DNA of 64,000 nucleotides, taken from Noviherbaspirillum sedimenti. GTDB lineage: Bacteria > Pseudomonadota > Gammaproteobacteria > Burkholderiales > Burkholderiaceae_D. Where the stretch lies: the NCBI RefSeq assembly GCF_003590835.1, contig NZ_QYUQ01000002.1:3968001-4032000 (forward strand), in the 5' to 3' direction. Positions within the stretch are counted from its first letter, which is position 1, and each line of letters opens with the position of its first letter. A program made the translations under genes and the position numbers. Under the pieces are notes generated by a model. The model saw nothing but the letters and a program-made list of their open reading frames with translations. It ran no database searches and was not told the origin of the DNA. Positions 1-8,913 of this stretch are shown here, one piece after another.

Positions 1-104
1 GCTCCGAGCAGCAACTTGCACTTCAACCGGCGTTCGACAATATCGTTTGCGGGTTCGGTATGAATCGAGGCCGGATGGGGCGTAGGCTTTTGGGCAGGCA
101 CTAA
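1..104. other. Unrecognised left-edge sequence
   Basis: One plus-strand frame is open from base 3 to a TAA at 102-104 and could be the last 33 codons of a gene entering from the left, convergent with the operon to its right. A minus-strand frame is also open from about 116 to the edge. Neither translation is recognisable, and the two cannot be told apart from this length. The hairpin that follows at 119-170 fits a convergent gene end. Confidence 0.25.
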
Positions 105-118
105 AAGCTGAATCAATG

Positions 119-170
119 GCTTGCCCGGCATTTTCCGGTTATTACTCCACCTGAAAAATACCGGGCAAGC
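119..170. terminator. Long stem-loop between convergent ends
   Basis: GCTTGCCCGG at 119-128 pairs perfectly with CCGGGCAAGC at 161-170. Beyond one mismatch the stem continues with ATTTTC against GAAAAAT. It lies about 40 bases past the stop of the tctC gene. No clear T-run follows on either side, so it may act as an mRNA-stabilising or processing hairpin rather than a classic intrinsic terminator. Confidence 0.5.
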
Positions 171-210
171 GGATGAATGCGCGGGTTGTGCAATGGACCG
201 GCAAGGAGAA

Positions 211-1194
211 TCACATGGCCTGGATATTGTTATCCTTGATCAGCTTAGTCCAGCGCACGAGTTCCGACTGGACCAGGCTGCCCAGGGCCGCTGGCGTGCC
301 CGGCCGCGGCGTCGCCGCTTCGCGCGCAAGCACGTCCTTCACGTCGCTCATCGCCAGCACGGCGTTCAGCTCCGCGTTGAGACGCTTGACCACGTCCGCC
401 GGCAGGCGCGCCGGACCGAACAGGCCAAACCAGGCTTCCAGCTGGAACCCCGGCAACCCGGCTTCGGCCACCGTCGGGAGCTCGGGCGCGAGCGGCGAGC
501 GCTGCGCGCTGGTCACGGCCAGGCCGCGCATCTTCCCCGAGTGGATATGCTGGGTTGCCGCTGCCAGGCTGGGCAGCAGCATCTGCAGGTTGCCGCCCAT
601 CAGGTCGGTAAAGGCCAGCGAAATGCCCTTGTACGGCGCATGTATGAGTTTCACTTTCGCTTCCGCAGCCAGCAGCTCGGTTCCCATGTGATTGATGCCG
701 CCGACTCCCGCCGTGCCATAGCTGATGCTGCCGGGTTTGGCGCGGGCCAGATCGATGAACTCGCGCAGCGTGGTCACCTTCAGGTCATTGGACACGACGA
801 CGGCAAACGGGGTCGTCGCGATCATGCCGATCGGCGCCAGGTCCTTCACCGGGTCATACGGCAGCTTCTTGCCGGCTGCCGCATTGGTGGTGATGGACGT
901 GGAGGCGAACAGCAGGGTATAGCCATCGGGCTGCGCCTTGGTCACGTAATCCGTGCCGATCGTGCCGCCCGAACCGCCCTTGTTTTCGACGACGACGGGT
1001 TGGCCCAGCCGGGCGCTGAGCTTGTTGGCCAGCACGCGCGCCATGTTGTCGTTGCTGCCGCCGGGGGCAAAGGGCACGACGATCTTGATCGGGCGGGCGG
1101 GCCAGGCTGCCTGGGCACTGGCCTGCAGGGGCAGCAGGAGGCCGGCGGCAGCCAGCAGCAGCGCGCGGCGGATGGGGGATGGCAATGATTTCAT
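211..1194 (-). CDS. TctC/Bug-family periplasmic solute-binding protein
   Basis: This is a 327-residue Bug-family (tripartite tricarboxylate transporter) substrate-binding protein. Family members bind carboxylates in the periplasm. A Sec signal peptide is visible (basic MKSLPSPIRRALLL, hydrophobic core, then QASAQAAWPARP). It is followed by the family signature strand IKIVVPFAPGGSNDN and the typical GTAGVGGINHMGTELL segment near residue 165. The start at 1194 is chosen over a longer frame because it carries AGGAGACACC just upstream and begins exactly at the signal peptide. No tctA or tctB membrane genes are next to it, as is usual for Bug proteins. It is the last gene of the minus-strand operon and probably binds the acid that the operon degrades. 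Family certain, ligand unknown. Confidence 0.9.
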   Translation of the reverse strand: MKSLPSPIRRALLLAAAGLLLPLQASAQAAWPARPIKIVVPFAPGGSNDNMARVLANKLSARLGQPVVVENKGGSGGTIGTDYVTKAQPDGYTLLFASTSITTNAAAGKKLPYDPVKDLAPIGMIATTPFAVVVSNDLKVTTLREFIDLARAKPGSISYGTAGVGGINHMGTELLAAEAKVKLIHAPYKGISLAFTDLMGGNLQMLLPSLAAATQHIHSGKMRGLAVTSAQRSPLAPELPTVAEAGLPGFQLEAWFGLFGPARLPADVVKRLNAELNAVLAMSDVKDVLAREAATPRPGTPAALGSLVQSELVRWTKLIKDNNIQAM

Positions 1195-1311
1195 GGTGTC
1201 TCCTTTCGGCGGGGCAAAGCGGCACTGGCCGCCGCCCGCGTTGGGTTGTAATGATCCGGAATGATAGGCTTGCCGGGCGCGTCTGGCCAGTGAGCCGGCG
1301 CGCTCCACATG

Positions 1312-2727
1312 CTACGCTGCAGGTTGCAGAGCCTGCGCGAGCCTGCGCACGTCGTCGAGCGACTCAAGCCCGTCCACCAGATCGCGTAGCAGCTGGTGCG
1401 TGTCCTGGCGCAACGGCAGCGCCGCGGTGCGCACGCAATCCTTTGCCTTGGCGTCGAAGTCTGCGGTCGACATGGGACGGCTCGGATGTCCAAGCGGGAT
1501 GTCGACGCGCAAGCTGTGCGTGGTGCCGTTCTCCAGTTCCACTTGCATGGCTGCCGGCGAGATATTGCGGCCCCACTCGCGTTCGATATCGCTGTCCACG
1601 TATGTCTCCACCTTCTGCGCCAGGTCCAGGAGATCCTGGCGGCGCAGCGAGGGATCGGTGAAATGTTCCAGCTTGACGCAACCATCTATGAAGGCTGCCG
1701 CCACGTTGTAGGGAATGCTGAATTGCGCGTTGACGATGGTTTTCGGCGCCTTGCGGACTTCCACTGGCGTGCACACCGCTTCGTATGCCTGTCGGGTGAC
1801 GCCGACCCTTACGCGTCGAATCCGGCTTGCGGGGATGTCGTTCGAGGCCCGCAACGCCAGCACAGCGTCGATGACAGTGTGGTTGAAGCGGCAGCAAGGG
1901 TAGGGCTTGTAGCTCAGCTGTACGAACTCGAAATGCTCGCCCAGCCGGTCGCGCAGCACATCGCGATCGCAGCGGTCGCGCAGGTATACCCGCAGGAAAC
2001 CGTCGACCCCATCGAATGTCGACTGGGCGCCCCGCACATTGCGCTGAGCGAGCTGGACCGACATGAGCGCCGCCTTTGCGGCAAATCCCGGCTGCATGCG
2101 TTTCGTGAGCGCACTGTCGCGCGTGACCTGATGATTGCCGGCGACCTGCGAATAGGCGATGCCCAGGGCGTTCACCATCTGCGTCTCATCCAGCCCGAGC
2201 ACTCGCCCTGCCGCGATGGTGGCGGCAAAGTAGCCGAACAGGGAGGTGTACATGTAACCGCTTTCGACGATGCCGATCTGGGTTGCGATGCCCAGGCGGC
2301 TGATCGTCTCCAGGCCGGCGGCAACGCCGGCAATGAAATCCGCACCGCTTGCCCCACCACGCAGTTCGGCGGCGGCCAGCGCTGCAGGCACGACAGACAC
2401 GCCCGCATGCAACGTGGCTGCGTCATGGGTGTCATCGTAGTCGCGTGCATGCGCCATCGTGCCATTGACCCACGCCGCATGGTGGGCCGGAACCTTGTCG
2501 CCGAAGACCAGGATGGATGCCTGCGGCGCGCCACCCCATTCAGCTGCCAGCTCGCGCGCTTCCGCTACCGCGGGCGCGCTGGAACCGGCAGCCGCGCATG
2601 CCAGCGTGTCGAAGACATTCGCCTTGGCGGCGGCAATTACCGGATCGGCCATCCGGTCCAGCGAAAGATTGCATGCGAAGCGGGCGAGAATTGTTGCGAA
2701 GTCTTCGCCGGGAGTTTGAGCTGTCAA
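1312..2727 (-). CDS. MmgE/PrpD family protein
   Basis: A 471-residue member of the MmgE/PrpD family, which includes 2-methylcitrate dehydratase, cis-aconitate decarboxylase and uncharacterised acid dehydratases or isomerases. Visible family features are HARDYDDTHDA near residue 93, KRMQPGFAAKAA near 210 and YKPYPCCRFNH near 272. The start codon is TTG at 2727, supported by GGAGAC seven bases upstream; no better ATG exists nearby. It lies 117 bases before tctC and about 125 bases after the DUF2889 gene. A MmgE/PrpD gene beside a CoA-transferase and a CitE-like lyase fits dehydration or isomerisation of a branched C5/C6 carboxylate. The exact reaction cannot be read from the sequence. Confidence 0.88.
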   Translation of the reverse strand: MTAQTPGEDFATILARFACNLSLDRMADPVIAAAKANVFDTLACAAAGSSAPAVAEARELAAEWGGAPQASILVFGDKVPAHHAAWVNGTMAHARDYDDTHDAATLHAGVSVVPAALAAAELRGGASGADFIAGVAAGLETISRLGIATQIGIVESGYMYTSLFGYFAATIAAGRVLGLDETQMVNALGIAYSQVAGNHQVTRDSALTKRMQPGFAAKAALMSVQLAQRNVRGAQSTFDGVDGFLRVYLRDRCDRDVLRDRLGEHFEFVQLSYKPYPCCRFNHTVIDAVLALRASNDIPASRIRRVRVGVTRQAYEAVCTPVEVRKAPKTIVNAQFSIPYNVAAAFIDGCVKLEHFTDPSLRRQDLLDLAQKVETYVDSDIEREWGRNISPAAMQVELENGTTHSLRVDIPLGHPSRPMSTADFDAKAKDCVRTAALPLRQDTHQLLRDLVDGLESLDDVRRLAQALQPAA

Positions 2728-2851
2728 TTTTGTCTCCAGTTATTCAGGGATTTCTGTCGATACTGCACCAGCAATGCGCTGGATTCGTCTATGTGAATTG
2801 CAGTTTGGGTAACGGGCGTGCGCAAGATCCTTGGCGTGGCTGCATGCATGG

Positions 2852-3409
2852 TCAATTTCCATCGATACCCATGTAGTAAGCCGGCCAACGCTCGCGCACA
2901 AGCTCACGATCGCTTGCATAGGCAAAGCAGCTGTCGATCTTGCGCGGCTTTCCTGAAGGATCCACCGCATCAGGTTGGGAATTTCTTACCGTCCAAAGCG
3001 TCTGAAAGGCAACTGTGGCAAGGGGCTTGAGCAACTCGGTGAGATGCGTGCAACCCTTGTGCCCCGCAAGTCGCTCGTTGATGGCCTTTGACCACCCAGC
3101 GCCGATGCACAAACCTTTCAGGCATTGCAAAGTGCTTGTCGCTTCCCGGCAGATGCCGTGCGGCGAAGCGTCCGTGGAAGCCATGGCATCCCTGACGTTG
3201 AGATCTTCGTCGACGACAAGACGAACAGACATGTCGTGAATCGATTTGCCGGGTGAAACGACACGCCCGGCTCCCACGGTTATTTCTTCCGTCTTCGTGT
3301 CTACCAGCCGCGCTTCCACGTCGTACAATCCATCCACGCGTCGAAAGCCGCGCAACTGAATGTGGCGAAAGTGGAGTTCCTCGCGCGGCACGGAAACTGG
3401 CAGTGGCAT
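2852..3409 (-). CDS. DUF2889 family protein
   Basis: A 185-residue protein resembling the DUF2889 family, whose function is not known. It starts MPLPVSVPREELHFRHIQLRGF, then has a two-strand segment (VDGLYDVEARLVDTK), a conserved IHDMSVRLVVDEDLNVRDA stretch near residue 65, and a Cys-containing middle (STLQCLKGLCIGAGW). No signal peptide or membrane segment is seen. The start at 3409 is fixed by GGGAGGAA upstream, which overlaps the last bases before the CoA-transferase stop 14 bases away, so the two are probably co-translated. Placement inside a CoA-thioester operon suggests an accessory or hydratase-like role, but this is inference only. Confidence 0.75.
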   Translation of the reverse strand: MPLPVSVPREELHFRHIQLRGFRRVDGLYDVEARLVDTKTEEITVGAGRVVSPGKSIHDMSVRLVVDEDLNVRDAMASTDASPHGICREATSTLQCLKGLCIGAGWSKAINERLAGHKGCTHLTELLKPLATVAFQTLWTVRNSQPDAVDPSGKPRKIDSCFAYASDRELVRERWPAYYMGIDGN

Positions 3410-3423
3410 GTGATGTTCCTCCC

Positions 3424-4632
3424 TTACGAGATGACGCCTTCTGCCTTGAGCGCCTTCAGCTCGTCGTTCGAACAGCCGAGCCACTCGCCGAACACGGCTT
3501 CGTTGGCGGACCCCAGCGGCAGGCTGGGTTCGATCTCCCGGCGTTGCGTTCCCTCGAAGACCAGCGGCGAATGAGGCAGAACCACGCGTCCGAGATCTGG
3601 ATGGTTGACCCATTGCAGGCTGCCGCGCGCATGCATGTTCTCGTCATGCATCACTTCCGACAGGTTGCGCACCGGCGCGCAAGGCACCTTCTCAGCGAGC
3701 ATGCGCTGCGCCACGTCATTCCTGCCGAGAGTCAGTGTCCAGCCTTCGATGAGCTCGTCCACTGCGGCGAAATTTTCGACGCGCGAAGAGCGCGTCAGGA
3801 AGCGTGGATCTTCCTTGAGGTCGGACCGGCCCATCACATCAAGGATGGAACGGAAATGATGGTCGCCGGGTGCGTTAAGCACCACGTATCCGTCCTTGGT
3901 CCGATAGACGTTGTAAGGCGAGATGCCGAGGCCGCCGTGACGGTTGCCGGTACGCGCAGGCGCTGCGTCGCCGCGCGCATGCAGCATGCCGAGGTTGGAC
4001 GCCAGCGAAGCATAGGTGGCATCCTGCATGGAGACTTCCACGACGCGGCCCTTGTCGGTATGCTCGCGCTCGTAAAGGGCTGTCATGATGGCGGCATAGA
4101 GATGAATGCCGGCCATGAAATCGCAGAGGGCCGCGCCCGACTTGACCGGCGGCTGCTCCGGGAATCCGGTGGAATCGATGACGCCGCACATCGCCTGCAT
4201 GACCAGGTCCATGGCCGGGTAGTCGCGATAAGGACCGTCCTTGCCGTAACCCGAGCTCGAGCCATAGACCAGGCGCGGATTGATCTTGTGCAGCTCCGCA
4301 GCCCCAATGCCGAGTCGATTCATGACGCCGGGCGCGAAGTTCTCGACAAGGATGTCGGCGCGCTTCACCATTTTCTTGAACAGCTCGCGGCCCTTTTCCG
4401 ATTTGAGGTTCAGGGTGACCGGCTTCTTGTTCGAATTGAGCATCGCGAACGGCAGCGCGGCGCCGCCCATGTCGCCACGGCTACGCAAATGCTCGCCCTG
4501 GAACGGTTCGACCTTGATCACGGTGGCGCCGGCCATGGCCATCAGAAAAGTGGCGTAGGGACCGTTGTAGACGTGCGAAAGGTCGATGACAGTAATGCCG
4601 GAAAGCGGGTAATGATTCTTTTCTGTGGACAT
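3424..4632 (-). CDS. Class III (CaiB/BaiF) CoA-transferase
   Basis: A 402-residue family III CoA-transferase that would move CoA from a donor thioester such as succinyl-CoA onto an organic acid. The N-terminal fold is clear: GITVIDLSHVYNGPYATFLM, then GATVIKVEPFQGEHLR. Asp171 in the ALCDFMAGIHL segment corresponds to the catalytic aspartate of formyl-CoA transferase. ATG at 4632 is preferred over the in-frame ATG four codons earlier because GGGAGATAAA precedes it. It is 14 bases downstream of the CitE-like gene. With that lyase and the MmgE/PrpD gene it matches itaconate-type activation and cleavage clusters. Substrate is inferred from neighbours only. Confidence 0.9.
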   Translation of the reverse strand: MSTEKNHYPLSGITVIDLSHVYNGPYATFLMAMAGATVIKVEPFQGEHLRSRGDMGGAALPFAMLNSNKKPVTLNLKSEKGRELFKKMVKRADILVENFAPGVMNRLGIGAAELHKINPRLVYGSSSGYGKDGPYRDYPAMDLVMQAMCGVIDSTGFPEQPPVKSGAALCDFMAGIHLYAAIMTALYEREHTDKGRVVEVSMQDATYASLASNLGMLHARGDAAPARTGNRHGGLGISPYNVYRTKDGYVVLNAPGDHHFRSILDVMGRSDLKEDPRFLTRSSRVENFAAVDELIEGWTLTLGRNDVAQRMLAEKVPCAPVRNLSEVMHDENMHARGSLQWVNHPDLGRVVLPHSPLVFEGTQRREIEPSLPLGSANEAVFGEWLGCSNDELKALKAEGVIS

Positions 4633-4646
4633 TTTATCTCCCATAT

Positions 4647-5522
4647 TTATGAATGAACAGGAATGTTCGCTCTTGCAAGTACACGCTGTGCGGCGCGGTA
4701 GTGCGGACGGTCGAGCATTTTTCCTTCGATGGCGATGGCGCCCCGGCCAGGAGCCTCGTCGAAAGCCGCGATGACTTGTTTCGCCCATGCCACGTCTTCA
4801 GCCGATGGGGTGAACGCCTCATTGATCGGTCCTACCTGGGCCGGATGAATCGCCGCCTTCGCGGAAAATCCGTCACGCAGTGCTTCGGCGGCCTCGGCCT
4901 TCAGGCCTTCGGCGTCGCGGAAGTTGGTGTAGACAGCATCGACGGCGAGCACCTGCGCCGCGCTCGCGCCAAACAGGGTCAGCGAGCGCGCGAGTTCGTA
5001 CGGCGCGGTATAGCGGCCTTGCGCCCCGCGGTTCGCTACCGTCCCGACGTCTGCCGCAAGATCCTCGCCGCCCCACATCATTCCGCAAAGCCTCGATCCC
5101 GCTGCGGTTGAGTAGCTGCCCATGTCGAACAGTGCGGCGGCGCTTTCAGTCACGATTGGCAGGATACGCAGTGAACCTGCGGCAACGCCATCGCGCGCCT
5201 CGAGCGCCGAAACATAGGCATCCACGAGCGCGACATCACGGCCGCTCATGCATTTCGGCAGCATGATCCCGCAGGGCTGCGCGCGCACCACTGCTGCCAG
5301 GTCGTCCAGCAGCAGGCCCGTCGAGAGCGCATTCACACGCACGAAGAGCGGAAGGCGCTCGCGGTGCTCCTTGACGAACTCGGCGCACATGCCGCGCGCT
5401 CGTGCCTTGTCCGCCTCGGGAACTGCATCTTCCATGTCGATGATCAGCGCGTCCGCGCCGCTATCTAGCCCCTTCGCGAGCTTGCGCTCGTCATGGGCCG
5501 GTATGAAGAGCAGCGAGCGCAT
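4647..5522 (-). CDS. HpcH/HpaI aldolase / citrate lyase beta-like (CitE) protein
   Basis: A 291-residue CitE-like protein, the fold of malyl-CoA, citramalyl-CoA and beta-methylmalyl-CoA lyases. It begins MRSLLFIPAHDERKLAKGL and has the signature IDMEDAVPEADK near residue 30, which carries acidic residues typical of Mg2+ and CoA-ester binding. ILPIVTESAAALF and GGEDLAADVG follow further on. It lies one base after the acyl-CoA dehydrogenase stop, so the two are translationally linked. No citrate lyase alpha or gamma subunits are present, so it is a stand-alone lyase. In this operon a (S)-citramalyl-CoA-type cleavage to acetyl-CoA and pyruvate is the best guess. Confidence 0.88.
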   Translation of the reverse strand: MRSLLFIPAHDERKLAKGLDSGADALIIDMEDAVPEADKARARGMCAEFVKEHRERLPLFVRVNALSTGLLLDDLAAVVRAQPCGIMLPKCMSGRDVALVDAYVSALEARDGVAAGSLRILPIVTESAAALFDMGSYSTAAGSRLCGMMWGGEDLAADVGTVANRGAQGRYTAPYELARSLTLFGASAAQVLAVDAVYTNFRDAEGLKAEAAEALRDGFSAKAAIHPAQVGPINEAFTPSAEDVAWAKQVIAAFDEAPGRGAIAIEGKMLDRPHYRAAQRVLARANIPVHS

Positions 5523-5523
5523 C

Positions 5524-6702
5524 TCAGAACGTCCCCATCGAGTGGAAACCTTCCACGGGGTCGAAATCCTTTACCAGCTTCTTGCCGACCAGGTCCTTGA
5601 GTGCTTCCACCGCGCCACCACCCAGCGTGCCGTAGCGCACCCCGCGGTAGATGCGCGAGATCGGGTAGTCATCGGTGAAGCCATAGCCACCATGCACCTG
5701 CAGCGCCTCGCTGCTGACGCGAATCGCCATCTCGTTGACGTACATCTTGGCTACGGCAGCTTGCTGCGGATTGGGGAAGGGGTCGGCCGACAGCGCCGCC
5801 TGGTACAGCAGGGCGCGGCCTGCTTCGATGTCGCGGTACATTTCCGCCAGCTTCCACTGGATGCCCTGGAAGTCGGCGATGGGGTTGCCGCGGATTGTGC
5901 GTTGGCGCACGTAGTTAATGGCCTCTTCAAAAGCGGCCTCGGCCATCCCTAAGGAGACGCTGGGGTTCAGGCAGCGCTGGGTGTTGAACGCGGAAAGCAG
6001 CTTCTTGAATGCGCCCTCGCGCAGAATCACGTTTTCCAGCGGTACTTCGACGTTGTTGAACTGGATCTCGCCAAGGAATTCGCCACCCATGGTGTGGTAG
6101 CGGGCTGTCACTTCGAAGCCCGGAGTGTTGCGGTTCACCAGCACGCAGCCAATACCGTCACGACCAGGCGCGCCATTGATGCGGGTGAATACCACGAACC
6201 ATTCCGCATCGTCTACCTTACTAATCAAGGTCTTGACACCATTGACTACAGCACAGTTTTCTTTGATGACAGTGTTGGTCTTGTAGTTCGGCACGTCGGT
6301 GCCAGCGTGCGGCTCGGTCATGCCAATGGCCAAGTTCACCTCGCCCGTGCACACCTTGGGCAATATCTCTCGCTTCAGGCTTTCAGGGGCGTATTTGCTG
6401 ATGACGCGAGTCTGAGTTCCCACCGAACTCATCACACCCATCGCAGTGGTGTAGCAATGTTTGGCGATCTCTTCGATCACCAGTACCGTGTCAAACAACG
6501 GCAAACTGGAGCCGCCATACTCTTCTGGCACCGACATGCCCAGCACGCCGATCTTGGCTAGTTCGCGCAGGTTTTCCGCTGGAAAGGTACCGTCTAGGAA
6601 CTTGATTGAATTGGTGCGCCAATTCTTGTCTCGTGCAAGATTCTGAACGGTTCCGATCAGGGCACGCTGCTCTTCAGTGAGTTGCAGTCTTTGATTGCTC
6701 AT
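5524..6702 (-). CDS. Acyl-CoA dehydrogenase with atypical active site
   Basis: A 392-residue acyl-CoA dehydrogenase. The FAD/substrate core is present (IGMTEPHAGTD near 130, QGIQWKLAEMYRD near 275, HGGYGFTDDYPISRIYRG near 337-353). The usual catalytic-glutamate segment (IYEGT-type) is replaced by YGTLGGGAVEALKDLVGKK at about 356-375. The alternative glutamate position of isovaleryl-CoA-type enzymes appears to be Gln in FNTQRCLNP. So the catalytic base is not obvious. The 5' half is AT-richer than its neighbours: 27 of 60 bases at 6241-6300 are G or C. The gap to the hydratase gene (116 bases) is also unusual for this tight operon. Both hint at replacement by transfer. AGGAAGACAAC precedes the ATG. 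Confidence 0.88.
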   Translation of the reverse strand: MSNQRLQLTEEQRALIGTVQNLARDKNWRTNSIKFLDGTFPAENLRELAKIGVLGMSVPEEYGGSSLPLFDTVLVIEEIAKHCYTTAMGVMSSVGTQTRVISKYAPESLKREILPKVCTGEVNLAIGMTEPHAGTDVPNYKTNTVIKENCAVVNGVKTLISKVDDAEWFVVFTRINGAPGRDGIGCVLVNRNTPGFEVTARYHTMGGEFLGEIQFNNVEVPLENVILREGAFKKLLSAFNTQRCLNPSVSLGMAEAAFEEAINYVRQRTIRGNPIADFQGIQWKLAEMYRDIEAGRALLYQAALSADPFPNPQQAAVAKMYVNEMAIRVSSEALQVHGGYGFTDDYPISRIYRGVRYGTLGGGAVEALKDLVGKKLVKDFDPVEGFHSMGTF

Positions 6703-6818
6703 GTTGTCTTCCTTTGTTGTGATAATTACGCCCTCTGGGCGGTTGTTGGTAACTCAGATCCAGCGGGCCTTAAGTGCTGATTCTTTACGCTGATTCGGAT
6801 GCGGATAAAGTTGGGAAT

Positions 6819-7610
6819 TCACTCCACGACGCCCGTAAACTTCGGCGGGCGCCGTTCTTCAAATGCGGCGAGTCCTTCCGCATAGTCGCTGGACCCGAGA
6901 ATGGCCGGCAGCTCAGCGCGCTCCATGCGCAGGCCATCGGCAAGCGGCATCTCGATGCCTTGGTAAACCAGGCGCTTGATGGCCGCCATGGCCGGTGCCG
7001 AGCGGCTGGCCAGCAGCTTGGCGAAAGCATGTGCGCGCGCGTCCAGTTCTTCGGGCGCGACCACCTCGTTCACGAGTCCGATTTTTTCGGCATATTCGCT
7101 GGTGACAGGTTCGCCACTGAGCATCATCTGCAGCGCCCGGCTGCGCCCGACGACGCGCGGCAGGCGCTGCGAACCGCCGGCGCCGGGGAATGCGCCGACG
7201 CGACTTTCCGTCAGGCCCAGGCTGATACCGGCCGCGGCGATCCGCAAATCGCAGGCGAGCGCCATTTCAAGCCCGCCGCCCATCGCAAGGCCGTTCAGCA
7301 CGGCGACGGTGACGAACTTGGCGCCGGCGATCGCGTTGATGGCATCGTTGATGCCTGCGTTGTGCGCCATTTTTTCGTCGAGGTTCATCTCCTTGCGCTC
7401 TTTCAGGTCGGCGCCTGCGCAAAAGGCGCGGCCGCTGCCGCGCAGCAGCAGCATGCGTGCCCGTTTCGCAGTTGCATCGGCTACGGCCTGCTGCAACGCA
7501 GCGACAGTGGCAACGCCCAGTGCATTCATGCGTTCGGGGCGGTTCAGCCGGATTTCAAATACGTTGTCACCCAGCGATTCGAGAAATACGTCTTTGTTGA
7601 ATGAAGTCAT
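6819..7610 (-). CDS. Enoyl-CoA hydratase/isomerase family protein
   Basis: A 263-residue crotonase-fold protein, probably hydrating an unsaturated CoA ester. The oxyanion-hole segment GRAFCAGADLKERKE, and both hydratase glutamates, in MGGGLEMALACD and LTESRVGAFPGAGGSQRLPR, are present, so it is likely a true hydratase (3-methylglutaconyl-CoA type) rather than an isomerase. The start at 7610 (MTSFNKDVFL) is chosen because the upstream extension does not look like crotonase. The ribosome-binding site is weak (GCGAG). It lies 22 bases downstream of the CoA hydrolase/transferase gene. Within the operon it would hydrate the CoA ester before the CitE-like lyase cleaves it. Confidence 0.88.
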   Translation of the reverse strand: MTSFNKDVFLESLGDNVFEIRLNRPERMNALGVATVAALQQAVADATAKRARMLLLRGSGRAFCAGADLKERKEMNLDEKMAHNAGINDAINAIAGAKFVTVAVLNGLAMGGGLEMALACDLRIAAAGISLGLTESRVGAFPGAGGSQRLPRVVGRSRALQMMLSGEPVTSEYAEKIGLVNEVVAPEELDARAHAFAKLLASRSAPAMAAIKRLVYQGIEMPLADGLRMERAELPAILGSSDYAEGLAAFEERRPPKFTGVVE

Positions 7611-7632
7611 TGGTAACTCGCAATATTCAGGT

Positions 7633-8913
7633 TCAGGAAAGAGCGCTGCGGGATTCGTGCAAGGCACGAGACAGCGACTCGCGATGGGCCGGATGGGCGA
7701 TTTCAATCAAGCGGCGGGCACGCTCCTGCAATGGGCACCCGCGCAGATGCGCTGCTCCATACTCCGTGATGATGACGTCGACCTCGCTGCGCGCCGTCGT
7801 CACCGGCCGGGTTCCAAGCGAAGCGACGATCCGCGAGTGCTTGCCATCTGGCGTCGCCGACGGAAAGGCAATGATCGAACGGCCGCCTGGCGAGGCCACG
7901 CCTGCACGGACAAAGTCCACTTGGCCGCCGACGGCGCCGAGATAGCGCCCCCCGGCCACTTCCGCATTGACCTGCCCTGACAGGTCGATTTCGATGGCCG
8001 AATTGATCGTATGGAATTGCGAGATCCGGGACGTCACTGCAAGGTTGTGCGTGTACTCCACGCTGCGCATATCGATCAGTCCGGTGCGCGCCGCGAAGTC
8101 GCGCAGGCGTTGCGTTCCGAACAAGCCGCCAGTCACAGTTCGCCCTGCATCGAGCCCCTTGTGCGCATTGGTGACCACGCCTCGTTCTATCAGGCTGATG
8201 AGTACGTCGGATACGACGCCGCTATGCACGCCGAGCTCCTGGTGGCCGGAGAGCGCCTGAGCTACTGCCACAGGGAGCGTGCCAACGCCGAGTTGCACCG
8301 TCGCGCGATCGGGGATGAGCGCCGCGACCTGCCGCGCGACCTCGTGCTCCACCCACGAAGGTTCCGGATCCGGCATATCGATGATGCGGACATCGCTCTC
8401 CACCAGGACATCGATGTCCGTGCTCCGCACGCAGGCATCGCCCGCGGTGGCAGGTAGCGCCGGATTAACAAGCGCAATGACGACGCGCGCCTGTTGTATC
8501 AGCGCCTGCGTAAAATCGGCGATGACACCGAGAGTGAAAATCCCGTCGGACAAAGGCTTGACCTGGATAAGTGCAACGTCGACATGCAGGTGACCTTCGC
8601 GCAGCAGGGCAGGGATCGCACTGACATGGGAGGGAACGATGTCAGCCAAGGCGGTTACGCGGCGGCTCGTTCCCGCGCCGTTCAGCGCGCGAAACCTGAA
8701 GTGCTCAGCCAGTTCGGGACGCAGCGTGTCGGATTGGGTCAGGCCGAATAACAAAGCCGGAGCGTTCATCTCCGCGCGCTGCGCCACCAGCGCTTCCGTC
8801 AGTGCGAGCGGCTCGCCCGGACCTTGCGGCCAGCCGATGACGTCATGCGGACGCACGAATTCGGCAAGGCGTAGTTGGGATAGTGGGATTGTCTTATGCA
8901 TGGGCTTGCTCAC
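7633..8913 (-). CDS. Acetyl-CoA hydrolase/transferase family CoA-transferase
   Basis: A 426-residue protein of the acetyl-CoA hydrolase / 4-hydroxybutyrate CoA-transferase family. Recognisable parts are LHVDVALIQVKPLSDGIFTLGV near 130, the glycine-rich RATVQLGVGTLPVAVAQAL near 210, the HTINSAIEIDLSGQVNAEV segment near 300 and the GGQVDFVRAGVASPGGRSIIA stretch near 330. The GTG start at 8913 shares four bases (GTGA) with the stop of the tctC remnant upstream, so translation is probably coupled to that remnant. An in-frame ATG four codons later is an alternative. Two CoA-transferases of different families in one operon suggest two different acids or donors. Confidence 0.88.
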   Translation of the reverse strand: MSKPMHKTIPLSQLRLAEFVRPHDVIGWPQGPGEPLALTEALVAQRAEMNAPALLFGLTQSDTLRPELAEHFRFRALNGAGTSRRVTALADIVPSHVSAIPALLREGHLHVDVALIQVKPLSDGIFTLGVIADFTQALIQQARVVIALVNPALPATAGDACVRSTDIDVLVESDVRIIDMPDPEPSWVEHEVARQVAALIPDRATVQLGVGTLPVAVAQALSGHQELGVHSGVVSDVLISLIERGVVTNAHKGLDAGRTVTGGLFGTQRLRDFAARTGLIDMRSVEYTHNLAVTSRISQFHTINSAIEIDLSGQVNAEVAGGRYLGAVGGQVDFVRAGVASPGGRSIIAFPSATPDGKHSRIVASLGTRPVTTARSEVDVIITEYGAAHLRGCPLQERARRLIEIAHPAHRESLSRALHESRSALS

